NCBI GenBank assembly: GCA_963836665.1
Contig: CAWIKL010000005.1
Coordinates: 1-64,000, forward strand
Origin: JAICSD01 sp963836665
GTDB lineage: Bacteria > Acidobacteriota > Vicinamibacteria > Vicinamibacterales > 2-12-FULL-66-21
Direction of reading: 5' to 3'
Length of the DNA stretch: 64,000 nucleotides
Under the pieces are notes generated by a model. It was not told the origin of the DNA, searched no databases, and saw only the letters and a program-made list of their open reading frames with translations. Position numbers and translations under genes: made by a program. Shown here one piece after another: positions 1 through 10,164 of the stretch. Numbering within the stretch: the first letter of the stretch is position 1; each line of letters opens with the position of its first letter.

Positions 1-5
1 CACCT

Positions 6-149
6 ATGCCGACTAAGTGCGCGCACCCGTCTTGCAAGTGCATGGTCCAGGAGAAAGCCCCATTCGGCAAGTACTGCAGCGAACACTGCAAGGACGCCGC
101 AGGTCTGACCGAATTGCAGTGCGACTGCAAGCACCCGGCCTGTAGCTAG
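6..149 (+). CDS. Prokaryotic metallothionein (47 aa)
   Basis: This small ORF encodes 47 residues with eight cysteines (positions 5, 10, 12, 24, 28, 39, 41, 46) and three histidines (7, 27, 43). The CxHPxCxC opening, the central YCSExC box and the closing CDCKHPAC are the pattern of the prokaryotic metallothionein family (SmtA/BmtA type), which binds Zn, Cd or Cu in Cys/His clusters in the cytoplasm. The C-terminal half keeps the YCSExC zinc-finger motif typical of the family. The ATG at position 6 is the first in-frame start visible, but the window begins only five bases upstream, so the ribosome binding site and any upstream SmtB/CueR-type operator cannot be seen. The stop lies five bases before the GTG of the AI-2E family gene, so the two are probably co-transcribed. 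Family assignment is firm from the cysteine pattern; metal preference is not deducible. Confidence 0.86.
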   Translation: MPTKCAHPSCKCMVQEKAPFGKYCSEHCKDAAGLTELQCDCKHPACS

Positions 150-154
150 CTGCC

Positions 155-1306
155 GTGCACGAGAGATCCCTGACGCACGCTCCGCCGGTGCCCGACGACT
201 CGGGAACCGTCCACGCGGACTCCGCCGCCGGCGGCCGGTCAGCGCTGTCAACGCGGATCGTGCCGGCCGTCGCCGTGGTTGGAGCGCTGTGGGCGGCTCA
301 ACTGGTACTCGTGCCCCTCGTTTTGAGCGTGCTGATCAGCTACGCCCTGGAACCACTGGTGGCGCGATTGGTATGCCGCGTCGTTCCACGCGCCGTCGCC
401 GTCCCGGCGCTCTTGCTCGCACTCCTCGCCGCGGGCGGCGGCGGCGCCTACATACTGCGCGGCGAAGCGATCGCCTTCATCAACCATCTGCCGGTCGCCG
501 CACACACCGTCGCCCAGGCGATCAAGGAGGGCACGGGAGAAAGCCGAGGAACCGTCTCCAAGGTCCAGGCGGCCGCTCGTGAACTGGAGTCCGCGGCCAG
601 CGGTGCGACAGCAAAACCCGCGCAAGATGGCGTGACGCCCGTGCGCATAGAGGAACCGACCTTCAAATGGTCGGACTGGCTCTGGCAGGGCTCGTACGGC
701 GCGATCGCATTCGCCGCACAGATGTTCGCCGTCTTATGCCTGGTCTACTACCTGCTGGCCGCCGGCGACATGTACAAGCGGAAGATCGTGCGCATCGTGC
801 CGACACTCTCGGAGAAGAAGATTACCGTCGAGATACTCGCCGAGATCGATCGGCAGATCGAACGCTTCCTGCTCACTCGCGTCGTCATCAGTGTCATCGT
901 CGGCGTCGTCATCTGGATCGCCTTTCGCCTCCTCGGTATCGAAGAGGCCGGTGTCTGGGGGGTGCTTGCGGTGGTCCTCTTCGCGATCCCCTTCGTCGGT
1001 CCCGCCGTCGTCGTGCTGGCCGCCGCCATCGCGGCCTTCGTGCAATTCGGATCCATGGGGATGGCGGCAGCGGTCGGCGGCTTGTGCTTCGCAATTGCAG
1101 CGGTCGAGGGAAACGTGCTCACACCGTGGCTGATGAGCCGCGTCGGTGAAATGAATACCGTCGCAGTCTTCGTCAGCCTGTTGTTCTGGGGCTGGATCTG
1201 GGGCGGCTGGGGGTTGTTGCTGGCGGTCCCGATGACGGCCGCGGCCAAAGCCGTCTGTGAACGGGTTCCAGATCTCTCTGCCTTTGCGGAATTGCTGAAG
1301 GCATAG
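155..1306 (+). CDS. AI-2E family transporter (383 aa)
   Basis: This is a polytopic inner-membrane protein of the AI-2E/TqsA/PerM family. Visible features are an N-terminal hydrophobic pair (about residues 36-62), a third segment around 77-100, a long soluble insert of about residues 105-170, and five or so C-terminal membrane segments ending in the family-typical GxxWGxxGxxLAVPMTA box near residues 345-365. Length is normal for the family. The chosen start is a GTG at 155 without a clear Shine-Dalgarno. It is preferred because it lies just after the metallothionein stop; later GTG codons would shorten an already poorly conserved N-terminus. Family members export autoinducer-2 or exchange small ions, but the substrate of most acidobacterial members is unknown, and nothing here identifies it. 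Pairing with a metallothionein is unusual but may be only a shared transcript. Confidence 0.86.
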   Translation: MHERSLTHAPPVPDDSGTVHADSAAGGRSALSTRIVPAVAVVGALWAAQLVLVPLVLSVLISYALEPLVARLVCRVVPRAVAVPALLLALLAAGGGGAYILRGEAIAFINHLPVAAHTVAQAIKEGTGESRGTVSKVQAAARELESAASGATAKPAQDGVTPVRIEEPTFKWSDWLWQGSYGAIAFAAQMFAVLCLVYYLLAAGDMYKRKIVRIVPTLSEKKITVEILAEIDRQIERFLLTRVVISVIVGVVIWIAFRLLGIEEAGVWGVLAVVLFAIPFVGPAVVVLAAAIAAFVQFGSMGMAAAVGGLCFAIAAVEGNVLTPWLMSRVGEMNTVAVFVSLLFWGWIWGGWGLLLAVPMTAAAKAVCERVPDLSAFAELLKA

Positions 1307-1328
1307 TGAGCGCGGTCAATGGAGTCAG

Positions 1329-1438
1329 TGGCATCGCGCTTGCGTAATAGAAGGCAGCATCGCTCGCGGCCCGTTCTGGGCGGCGACATCACCCCATCCC
1401 CCCGACGGGAGGCGCAAGTGGCCTCCCGACACGTCTCT
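1329..1438 (-). repeat. Dispersed ~110-bp hairpin element, copy 1
   Basis: Read on the minus strand, this stretch is a second copy of the element at 14113-14224. The first ~55 bases are almost identical (two visible differences) and contain a GGGAGGC/GCCTCCC stem followed by a G-rich run. The middle differs in sequence but both copies keep a CGCGAGCGA loop. The last 15 bases (from GCAAGCG to GATGCCA) are again identical. It starts 26 bases after the stop of the glucan synthase, on the same strand, and lies between two convergent genes. No protein-coding explanation fits both copies. It could be a structured RNA, a REP-like mobile repeat, or part of a 3' untranslated region. Confidence 0.5.
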
Positions 1439-1463
1439 CTCGTTTTCGCCAATGAGGAACGCG

Positions 1464-4400
1464 TTACCGTGCGGCGGTACCCGAAGTGGCACGCCGTGCT
1501 CCGTCGCCCGTGGGCGCAGCCGGATCGCCGAGTTGTACGACGACCTCGTGATTCTTCCCGTCGTCGACGATCGGGATCGCGGCGGGATCTACGGCTACGC
1601 CATCGAGCTCAGCCGATCGCACGCCGCAGCCCCGATGATCTGGATTGGTGACTGAGATGTGATACCGGGTCCGGCCGACGGTCCAGCGAATGGAGAACCC
1701 TGGCCACATAGCCGGTATACACGGAGCGATGCTGAAGGTCGCGCCAGCGGAGCGTAGTCCAAGCAACTCTTCGATCGCGGCACGGTACATCCAGCCGGCC
1801 GACCCGGTGTACCAGGTCCATCCGCCGCGGCCCAGATGCATCGGATGCGCGTAGACATCCGCGGCCACGACATACGGCTCTGCGCGGTACTGCTCGAGAC
1901 CGGCGGGCGTGCGCATGTGATTGATCGGGTTCACCATGTGGAACAGTTCCATCGCTTCGTCGCCAAGCCCCAGTTGCGCCAGGGCGATCACGGTCCACAA
2001 CGCCGCGTGCGTATACTGTCCGCCGTTCTCCCGTACCCCGGGAGGGTAGCCCTTGATATAACCCGGATCATGCGGCGTCCGATCGAAGGGCGGAGTCAAC
2101 AGCAGCACGACCTGTGCATCGCGGCGGACCAGGTGGGCGCGGACCGCTTCCATCGCTCGCGAAACCCTCGTCCGGTCGGCGTCACGCGCAAACACGGCCC
2201 ATGACTGCGTCAGCGAGTCGAGCCGGCATTCCTCGTTCTGCGCCGATCCCAGTGGGGTGCCGTCGTCGAAGTAGGCGCGTCGATACCAGTTGCCGTCCCA
2301 GGCGAGCTCCAACATCCCGGTCAGCCAGCCCGCCTCGCTCCGATAGTGTTGCGCGCGGGCGACGTCGCCACGCTCGTCGCAGATGGCGGCGTACTGTTTG
2401 AGCACGATGCTCAGGAACCATCCGAGCCAGACGCTCTCGCCGCGCCCGAGGTGGCCCACGCGGTTCATCCCGTCGTTCCAGTCGCCGGCACCGATGAGCG
2501 GCAGGCCGTGCGCGCCGTACTTCAGCGACCGGTCGATCGCACGGACTGCATGCGTGAACAGGGAGGCGGTCTCCTGAGACACCGCCGCCGACCCGTAGCT
2601 GTCATGTTGATCCGCCGCCAGCGGTGGCGCTTCGAGAAACGGTGCCACCTCGTCGAGCAGCGACCGATCACCAGTGCGCTCGATGTAGATCGCTAGCGCG
2701 TAGGGCAGCCACAGCAGATCGTCGGAGCAGTGCGTGCGCGTACCGCGTCCGCCAGGCGGATGCCACCAGTGCTGCACGTCACCTTCGACGAACTGGCGGG
2801 AGGCCGCGAGCACGATATGGGCGCGGCAGAGATCCGGGCGCGTATGCAGCAACGACAACACGTCCTGCAGCTGATCGCGGTAACCGAATGCGCCGCCCGG
2901 CTGATACGGCCCGCTGCGTGCCCAGATCCGGCAACTCAGCGCCTGATACAACAGCCAGCGGTTGACCAGCAGATCGAAGGAATCGTCTGGCGTGCGTACT
3001 TCGATGGCGCCGAGCGTGTCGTCCCAGAACCGCTGCGCTCGGGCGATGGCATCGTCGATGGCGGCGACGCTCGAGTAGCGGGCAGCGAGTTCAGTCGCCT
3101 CTGCGGTGGCCGCCCCCTGACCCAGCACGAACGCGACACGGCGTGATTCGCCCGGCGGGATCTCGATGGCAATCTGCAGCGCGCCGCATGGATCGAGCCC
3201 GGCCCCGACGCGCCCGCCAAGCTCCTCGCGGAACAGCCCGGCTGGGGCGTGGAGCGTGCGGTTGCGGCCGATGAAGTCGGCGCGATCGCAGGTCAGCGAT
3301 TGCGATGGTTCGGTGGCGCGCCAGAAGGCGACGCGATCCTTGAACTCGGTGTTGTAGGCGTTTCTCGCCAGGATCGCACCGGTCGGCTGGTGCAGCTCGG
3401 TGACAACGAACCGGCGCTCGCCGGCGCGTGGCGGACCCAGCGCCCACTCGACGTAACCGAACACGCTCAGCCGGCGGGGCCTGTTCGAGGTGTTGGTCAG
3501 CGTCAGCCGCGAGACTTTGACCGGATCGTCGGGTGCGACCGCGATCGTGAGATCCTGTTCGAGGCCATCGAAGTTGGTCTGGAAGCGGCTGAGACCGGCG
3601 GACAGTCGTACCACCCAGCGGCCCGCATCGGCCGATCGTGGCAGCGGGCCGGGGGTCGCGCCCCAGACGCTGCCGTCGTCTTCGTCGCGGATGAAGATGG
3701 CTTCGCCGGTCGGATCGACGAGCGGATCGTTGGCAAACGGCGTCAAGCGGTTCTCCCGGCTGTTGCCGCTCCACGTAAACGCGGCGCCCGACGCGCTGAG
3801 GATGGTGCCGAATTCCTGGTTCGCCATCACGTTCGACCAGGGCAACGGCGTCTCGCGCTCGCCGTCGAGCACGATCACATACTCGCGTCCGTCGGGCGTG
3901 AACCCGCCGATCCCGTTCTCCATGACCCGAGGCCCTGGCGCCGCTGGCACGGACGCCGCCTTTGGCGGCCGCAGCCGACTGGAACCAGGCACGATCTGCG
4001 CCGGCAGCAGCCACGGCGCCTCCCGATCGAGCTGCGGCGCCAAGTCGCCGAGGTCGCCGCGTAGGACGATGCGGGCGACCGCCGACAGGAGATGGCAGTC
4101 CGCCTCCGGCATGCCGTCTGAACGCAGGAGAAATATCCCGCCGGGCTTGTTCAGCCAGCCGCTCCACCGCGGTTCGCGGACGAGATTGGTGAGCTGGGCC
4201 TGCACTTCGTCGAGATAGTCGGCCGGATGATCGTTGAGGATCACCAGATCCGCCTTCAGATCCTTGACCCGCCAGTACTCCTGTGCATGGAGGAGTTGCC
4301 GCACGAGGCTGGTCGCGCTGGTCTCGGCGACGTGCACCAGCACGATCGGCAGGTCGCCGGAGATGCCGCGTCCCCACAGGTTGGCTTGTCCGAGCACGTT

Positions 4401-7400
4401 GCGCGCGAGATCCTCGGGACTGGTGCCGGTCGCGTCGGCGCCGAAAACGCGCGAGGCCAACCGCGCAGCCAGCATGGCTTGGTCCTCGCTCAGGCCCAGA
4501 TGCTGCAGCGTGATCTGCACGTGCGTCGACGCCATCGAGAAGGCGCGCGCGGCGGCGCTGGCGTCACGGTATTTCCGCACCAGCGCGAGCGCCGTCGTTC
4601 GATCGGTGGCGATGCCGGTGGCGAAGGTGACGCGGACGAACGCGCCAGGCGGCAGCCGAACCCGCTCGCGTAACGCGGCCACCGGATCGAGGACCGCGCC
4701 GGTCGTTCCCGACAGGGCCCGGCCTTCGATGGCGATCGGGTTGGCTGTCGACCGCCCGCGGCCCAGGAATCGCGCGCGATCCGTTTCCCACTCGACGGCC
4801 CCGCCCAGCCGCCCGTCCACGGCCAGGACATGGAAGGCCCAGGCGTTGGTCTCCTCGGCCGACCGCGGCCGCCTGCTGAACAACAGCCCCGCGCTCTGCG
4901 CGTCGTACTCGGTCTCGATGAAAAGTTTGCCGAAGGCCGGATGGGCGTCATCGTCTTCGGGGCGCGCCAGCACGATTTCGGCGTAGCTCGTCACCTCGAT
5001 TTCGCGCGGCCGGACGCCGCGGTTGGTGATCGACAACCGCCGTACTTCCACGTCGTCTTCCGGCGACACCACCACCTGGAGCAGGGTCTCGAAATCGCCG
5101 TCGCGGCGCCTGAAGGTGCCCTTCTCGAGATCGAAGGTGGTTTCAAACCCATCGGGTTCATGACAGATCGGCTGATAGGTCGGCGACCAGACTTCGCCCG
5201 ACCAAGGATCCCTGAGATAGATGAAGTGCGCGCCGGCGTCCGACGTGCGGTCCTCGCGCCGCCGCGTCACCGACAGGCCGCGCCACGTGCTCGAGCCGCC
5301 GCCCGCGTGGGTGAGCGCGGCGGTGTAGCGGCCGTTCGAGAGGAAATGGGTGTGCGGACTGGTCGTGTGCGGCGTGCCGAACCGCCGCACCACGGCTGTG
5401 CCAATCAAGCGGGCGGCGCTCGCGCCTTCCGCAGGACGCGGGTCGGCGAGAATCGCCTCGCGCGGCACGCGCTCCTGGAGGAGCAGCTCGGTCGCCTTGA
5501 CGCGGGGATCGGCGTGGAACCGCGTCACGAAGATGTCGTCTTGCAGGACGTTGGTCAGGGCGACCAGCGCCATGCCCTGGTGGTGGGCGAAGAACGCGCG
5601 GATGATGTCTGGTCCGCCGGCGTCGGCGGGCGCTCCCGCGTCGCTCGCCGGTCTGCGTGGCTGGTAATCGATCGACTCGTAGAACCCGAATCGGCCGTCG
5701 AGCCCTTCACGCGTCAATCGGCGCAAGTTCGCTGCCGCTGCCGCGGGATCGACGAGGCCGGCGAGCGCGGTGGAGTAGGGGGACACGACCAGTTCGTCGG
5801 CCAGACCGCGCTTCAATCCGAGGCCGGGCACGCCGAACGTCTTGTACTGGTAGTTGCCGGCGAGATCAGTGAAGGAGTAGGCCGACTCCGAGATGCCCCA
5901 CGGCACCCGCCGTTCCTTGCCGTACTCGACCTGACGGCGCACCCCCGCGCGGCAGCTCTGGTCGAGCAGCGTGCCCGGATACGCCCGTAGCAGCAGCTGC
6001 GGCATCAGGTACTCGAACATCGTGCCGCCCCACGACATCAGCGTGGCGCGGCCGTCGATGCTGGTGACCAAGCGCCCGAGATGGAACCAGTGATGTTGCG
6101 GGACGTCGCCCTTGGCGATGGCGACGAAACTGGCGAGGCGGGCTTCCGACGCCAGCAGGTCGTAGAAGGAGCTGTCCAGGCGGCCTGGGCCGTCTGCGTC
6201 CGCGAGCCGATACCCGATCGAGAACAGGCGGCGCCGGCGATCGTAGAGAAAGTCGAACCGCATGCTCGCCGCGAGCGCCCAGGCGAGCTGCGCCAAGCGG
6301 TCGAGTGCTGCGTCCTGCGCACTCGCCGGCTCGATGTGCACGGCCGTCACAGCACTCACGGCGGCATTGGCCCAGAAGGCGACGTCGCCCCTGGGCTCAG
6401 GCCATGGCGACGGCGCGGCGAATGGCGCGGCCGCCTGCGCCAGGTCGCCGCCGAGCGCCATCAGCGTCGCGGTGTCCTCGCTATCTATCGCCCGACGGGC
6501 TTCGGTGACCAGTTCGCGGGCCAGGCGATTGACGTGGACGATGGCGTCGCGACTTGTCTCCTGCAGCGCGCTCGACGACGAGGCAACAGCAAGGAGATCA
6601 GCGGCGTCGACGACCCCCTCGAGCCGCTGCTTGAGCGTCTGCGGTGTCTCGGCGAGCATCGCCAGGCCTTGCCCGAGCGCGATCAGCGCCGCGGCGAGGT
6701 TGCCGCTGTCGACCGTCGAGACGTAGCGAGGGTGGAGGGGCGCCAGCGTCGCCGTGTCGTACCAGTTGAGGAAATGACCCTCGTGGCGCTCGAGGCCGCC
6801 CAGCGTCTTCAGCGTACGATCGACACGATCGATCATCACCGCGGTTGTGACGTAGCCGAGGTCGTGCGCCGCCAGTGTCGACAACAGCGTCATGCCGATG
6901 TTGGTCGGCGACGTGCGCCTCGCCAGCCGCGGTTCGTCGCCTTCCTGGTAGTTGTCCGGCGGCAGCCACGCGTCCGCCTCCGTGACGAAGGTTTCGTAGT
7001 AACGCCAGGTCTTGCGTGCCGCGAGACGTAGCAGCCGCCGCTCGCGCTCGCCGAGCGGGCGCTCCCGGGGACCGACCGGTTTGCTCAGCCAATAGGCGAC
7101 GACCGGTGCGATCAGCCACAGCACGACGAAGGGCAGCGCCCACGACAGCGCCTGTGGGCGCGTCGTCGCGACGAGAAGCGTCGTGGCGAGCGCGATGATC
7201 GGGCTCGACACCATGTCGGAGACGAAGCGCAGCAGCGCGCGTCCGCCGACGATGCCGGCAGCGCGTGCCGCGGTGGTCGCGGCGGTTTCCCATTCGAGCA
7301 GCCGGCGCTTGGTGATCGTGAGGCGGACGAGCGTTAGCACGATGGCGTGCGCGGTGTCCCACGCGTGATACGCCAGGAAGGTCACGCCGAGAGCCACCTG

Positions 7401-10058
7401 CGCGAGCGCGATCGCGGTGTCGGCTCGCAGATTGCGCCAGAACACCGGCAACGACTGCGCTCGCCCCGGCCCGACGATCATCTTCGCGGCCAGCGGCAGG
7501 AGTCGCGACGCCATCACCACGAGCACGATCGCGGTCCAGAACCCGTGTGCCCCGGGAAGTGCGATCCACCCGGCGACGAGCAGCGCCAGCAGCGTCGGCG
7601 CGAGGAGGCTGCGACGCAGGTTGTCGAGAATCTTCCAGCGCGAGATCAACGGGAACGTGTTGCGCTTGATGCCTCGCCGCGTCGGTACGAAGGGGAACAG
7701 CCACAGCAGGATCTGCCAGTCGCCGCGGATCCACCGGTGCTGCCGGCGGGCATGCGCCAGCACGCTCGACGGATATTCGTCGACCAGCTCGACGTCCGAG
7801 ACGAGTGCGACCCGCGCGTGCAGCCCCTCGAAGAGGTCGTGCGACAGCAGGGCGTTTTCCGGCACCGAGTCCTCGAGGGCGGCGGTGAATGCGTCGACGT
7901 CGTAGAGCCCCTTGCCGGTGAAGATGCCCTCGCCGAACAGATCCTGGTAGGTGTCCGACACGGCGGTGGTGTACGGGTCCACACCGGTGTGACCGGCATA
8001 GAGCCGTGCGAACAGCGAGCCGGCGGCGCTCGTGAACGTGACGCTGACCCGCGGTTGCAGGATGCCGTAGCCCCGGGTGACGCGGCCGATCGCCGGGTCG
8101 CACGACGGCCGATTCAAGGGATGGCTGATGATGCCGATGAGGCTCCGCGCCGCGTCACGCGGCAGCCGCGTGTCGCTGTCGAGGGTGATGCAGTAACGCA
8201 CCTGCGGCAGCAGTGCCGGGTCGCCGACGGTCAGGACGAAGCTGGTGTCGGTGGCACCGCGCAGCAACCGGTTGAACTCCTCGATCTTGCCGCGCTTGCG
8301 CTCCCAGCCCATCCACAGGCCTTCGCGCTCGTTCCACTGGCGCAGGCGATGGAACAAGAAGAAGCGGTCTGGGCCCTCGCCGCCGTGCTTGGCGTTCAGC
8401 GCGGCGATGCCGTCGGTGGCCGCGGCGAGAATCTGCGCGTCGCGCGGCATCGTCTCCTGTTCCGCATCCGTGAAATCACTGAGCAGGGCGAAGTGGAGGT
8501 GCGGATCGAGATTGCCGAGCGCTTGTACCTCGATGTGCGCCACCAGGTCCTGCGCGCGCTCGACGCTGTCGAGAAGCGTCGGGATGATCACCATCGTCCG
8601 CGCCGATTCGGGGAGGCGGGGGAGATCGAGCCGGGGCAGCCGCCGTGGCGGGATGAAGCGCGCGATGAGGCGCTGCAGAACCTGGATCGTCAGCTCGCTC
8701 ATCGGCACGATCGTCAGCAGCGCGACGGCGAGCAGCGTCGGCCAGGCGACACCCTGCTTGCGGGCGTAGCCGACAGCGATCGCGACGAGCAGCGCGGTCC
8801 CGAGCGTGATCGTGCCGAGGTAACCGGCCGTGGCGTAGCGGAAGAACGCCCGACGCAGTCGAACGGCGCGGCTCGGCTCCCAGCCGATGCCCTGTTCGAA
8901 CTGCTGGCGCCCCTCGCCGATCAGGTAGTAGCCGATGTGCGCATCCCGGGCGTCCGGCGTGCGCTCGGCGATTTGCCGCGCGCGTTCGACGCTCTTCAGC
9001 GCCACGCGTACCTGCCCGTCGCCGGTCGGCTCGGCCAATTCCTCGACGGCGTGGCGATAGCGATCGCGGCTGGCGAAGTCCATCCGCCCGTAGATCGCCA
9101 CCGGGTCGCGCTGGAGCACCTGCTCGACGATGCTCACGCGCTCGAAGAACTCGCTCCAGTCGAACGACGACACCAGTCGCAGGCTGCCGATCAGGTTGGC
9201 CATGAACGCCTGTTCGGCCGCCTGGTGCCGCGCTTCGGACCGGATGGCGTCCTCGACCGTCTGACCGCGCGACGACAGGGCGGCGTCGAGCTCCTGACGC
9301 AGCGGCGCCGCGTTCTCGCGCTCGCGCGACCGTTGCAGCAGCCGGATGACGAAGGCTGGATGGACCTCGGATGGCCAGCGGTCGCGCGGATGAGCCGGCG
9401 TATCGAGGGTGTCGACCAGGCGATCCGCCTCGAGGCGATGGGCGCGGCTGGTCGCGAGGATGTCCGCTCGCGTGCGCAGGTGCTCGATGAGGCCGAGCTT
9501 GAGCGCTGACGGGAACGCCCACAGCTCCCCCATCGTCAGCGGGGTGATCGACTGGAAGGCGGTGACGAAGCGGTGCAGGCGCTGCGGATCGAGTCGGCCG
9601 GCGCTGGTGCGGATCAGCTCGAGCGCCATCGCGTGAATCCGCGGCATGCCGGCGAACTCGTCGGCGGCGATCCGCGGCAGCCGCCGGAAGAACGTCGGCG
9701 GCAGGTCGTGATGGATGTCGCGCAGTGCGGCAACGATCACGTGGAAGTTGTCGAGCAGCCACTCTGCCGCCGGAGACGAGGGTTCGCCGCGCTTGGCGTC
9801 GTCGGCTAGCGCCGAATACACCTGGCGCAGGACCACGGTGTGCTGATGGAGGCGCTTGAGGTGGACGCGCGCGAGACGCAACCGGCTCACACCCGGGCGC
9901 CACGAGACTGTGAACAGCGCGGCCAGTCGCCGGGCGTGATCCTCGAGGCGCTCCAGGCCAAGAAGCTCAATCGGCCCTGGCGATCGCGACGCACCGACAG
10001 TCGTCGTGTCTCGCTGGTTTTTGTTCACGCCGAGATCAGCGCGCCGCTCGGCGTTCAT
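1464..10058 (-). CDS. ndvB: Cyclic beta-1,2-glucan synthase (NdvB/Cgs-type, 2864 aa)
   Basis: This giant inner-membrane enzyme initiates, elongates, cyclises and length-controls beta-1,2-glucan from UDP-glucose. Its length matches characterised Cgs/NdvB proteins (about 2830-2870 aa). After an N-terminal cytoplasmic region and membrane segments near residues 410-460, a GT84 glycosyltransferase core shows the LDSDTRLPRD aspartate motif (about residue 625) and the RQHRWIRGDWQ box (about 775), followed by several membrane segments (about 830-1020). The C-terminal half contains the duplicated sandwich domains and a GH94 phosphorylase domain with GAGDWNDGMN (about residue 2523), which in this family trims chain length. 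The start ATG has no strong Shine-Dalgarno; a TACGAT box lies six bases upstream, so a short or absent leader is possible. It is monocistronic: the downstream VOC gene is 106 bases away on the same strand. Role: periplasmic osmoprotectant or envelope glucan. Antisense ORFs over this gene are codon-bias shadows. Confidence 0.94.
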   Translation of the reverse strand: MNAERRADLGVNKNQRDTTTVGASRSPGPIELLGLERLEDHARRLAALFTVSWRPGVSRLRLARVHLKRLHQHTVVLRQVYSALADDAKRGEPSSPAAEWLLDNFHVIVAALRDIHHDLPPTFFRRLPRIAADEFAGMPRIHAMALELIRTSAGRLDPQRLHRFVTAFQSITPLTMGELWAFPSALKLGLIEHLRTRADILATSRAHRLEADRLVDTLDTPAHPRDRWPSEVHPAFVIRLLQRSRERENAAPLRQELDAALSSRGQTVEDAIRSEARHQAAEQAFMANLIGSLRLVSSFDWSEFFERVSIVEQVLQRDPVAIYGRMDFASRDRYRHAVEELAEPTGDGQVRVALKSVERARQIAERTPDARDAHIGYYLIGEGRQQFEQGIGWEPSRAVRLRRAFFRYATAGYLGTITLGTALLVAIAVGYARKQGVAWPTLLAVALLTIVPMSELTIQVLQRLIARFIPPRRLPRLDLPRLPESARTMVIIPTLLDSVERAQDLVAHIEVQALGNLDPHLHFALLSDFTDAEQETMPRDAQILAAATDGIAALNAKHGGEGPDRFFLFHRLRQWNEREGLWMGWERKRGKIEEFNRLLRGATDTSFVLTVGDPALLPQVRYCITLDSDTRLPRDAARSLIGIISHPLNRPSCDPAIGRVTRGYGILQPRVSVTFTSAAGSLFARLYAGHTGVDPYTTAVSDTYQDLFGEGIFTGKGLYDVDAFTAALEDSVPENALLSHDLFEGLHARVALVSDVELVDEYPSSVLAHARRQHRWIRGDWQILLWLFPFVPTRRGIKRNTFPLISRWKILDNLRRSLLAPTLLALLVAGWIALPGAHGFWTAIVLVVMASRLLPLAAKMIVGPGRAQSLPVFWRNLRADTAIALAQVALGVTFLAYHAWDTAHAIVLTLVRLTITKRRLLEWETAATTAARAAGIVGGRALLRFVSDMVSSPIIALATTLLVATTRPQALSWALPFVVLWLIAPVVAYWLSKPVGPRERPLGERERRLLRLAARKTWRYYETFVTEADAWLPPDNYQEGDEPRLARRTSPTNIGMTLLSTLAAHDLGYVTTAVMIDRVDRTLKTLGGLERHEGHFLNWYDTATLAPLHPRYVSTVDSGNLAAALIALGQGLAMLAETPQTLKQRLEGVVDAADLLAVASSSSALQETSRDAIVHVNRLARELVTEARRAIDSEDTATLMALGGDLAQAAAPFAAPSPWPEPRGDVAFWANAAVSAVTAVHIEPASAQDAALDRLAQLAWALAASMRFDFLYDRRRRLFSIGYRLADADGPGRLDSSFYDLLASEARLASFVAIAKGDVPQHHWFHLGRLVTSIDGRATLMSWGGTMFEYLMPQLLLRAYPGTLLDQSCRAGVRRQVEYGKERRVPWGISESAYSFTDLAGNYQYKTFGVPGLGLKRGLADELVVSPYSTALAGLVDPAAAAANLRRLTREGLDGRFGFYESIDYQPRRPASDAGAPADAGGPDIIRAFFAHHQGMALVALTNVLQDDIFVTRFHADPRVKATELLLQERVPREAILADPRPAEGASAARLIGTAVVRRFGTPHTTSPHTHFLSNGRYTAALTHAGGGSSTWRGLSVTRRREDRTSDAGAHFIYLRDPWSGEVWSPTYQPICHEPDGFETTFDLEKGTFRRRDGDFETLLQVVVSPEDDVEVRRLSITNRGVRPREIEVTSYAEIVLARPEDDDAHPAFGKLFIETEYDAQSAGLLFSRRPRSAEETNAWAFHVLAVDGRLGGAVEWETDRARFLGRGRSTANPIAIEGRALSGTTGAVLDPVAALRERVRLPPGAFVRVTFATGIATDRTTALALVRKYRDASAAARAFSMASTHVQITLQHLGLSEDQAMLAARLASRVFGADATGTSPEDLARNVLGQANLWGRGISGDLPIVLVHVAETSATSLVRQLLHAQEYWRVKDLKADLVILNDHPADYLDEVQAQLTNLVREPRWSGWLNKPGGIFLLRSDGMPEADCHLLSAVARIVLRGDLGDLAPQLDREAPWLLPAQIVPGSSRLRPPKAASVPAAPGPRVMENGIGGFTPDGREYVIVLDGERETPLPWSNVMANQEFGTILSASGAAFTWSGNSRENRLTPFANDPLVDPTGEAIFIRDEDDGSVWGATPGPLPRSADAGRWVVRLSAGLSRFQTNFDGLEQDLTIAVAPDDPVKVSRLTLTNTSNRPRRLSVFGYVEWALGPPRAGERRFVVTELHQPTGAILARNAYNTEFKDRVAFWRATEPSQSLTCDRADFIGRNRTLHAPAGLFREELGGRVGAGLDPCGALQIAIEIPPGESRRVAFVLGQGAATAEATELAARYSSVAAIDDAIARAQRFWDDTLGAIEVRTPDDSFDLLVNRWLLYQALSCRIWARSGPYQPGGAFGYRDQLQDVLSLLHTRPDLCRAHIVLAASRQFVEGDVQHWWHPPGGRGTRTHCSDDLLWLPYALAIYIERTGDRSLLDEVAPFLEAPPLAADQHDSYGSAAVSQETASLFTHAVRAIDRSLKYGAHGLPLIGAGDWNDGMNRVGHLGRGESVWLGWFLSIVLKQYAAICDERGDVARAQHYRSEAGWLTGMLELAWDGNWYRRAYFDDGTPLGSAQNEECRLDSLTQSWAVFARDADRTRVSRAMEAVRAHLVRRDAQVVLLLTPPFDRTPHDPGYIKGYPPGVRENGGQYTHAALWTVIALAQLGLGDEAMELFHMVNPINHMRTPAGLEQYRAEPYVVAADVYAHPMHLGRGGWTWYTGSAGWMYRAAIEELLGLRSAGATFSIAPCIPAMWPGFSIRWTVGRTRYHISVTNPDHRGCGVRSAELDGVAVDPAAIPIVDDGKNHEVVVQLGDPAAPTGDGARRATSGTAAR

Positions 10059-10164
10059 AGACCATCGTATCTCGGTCCGCCGCTACCGTATGCATCCGGC
10101 GTGGCGAGATCGTCCAGCTCATCCTGGTCGCTATGCTATGGTCGGCCGCCTCCCATCGTGGACG

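Noticed and set aside
7347..9509. A 720-codon ORF antisense to the glucan synthase gene
   Set aside because: It is fully inside a strongly supported gene on the other strand, its composition is arginine/histidine/glutamate-rich as expected from reverse codon bias, and it has no domain pattern.
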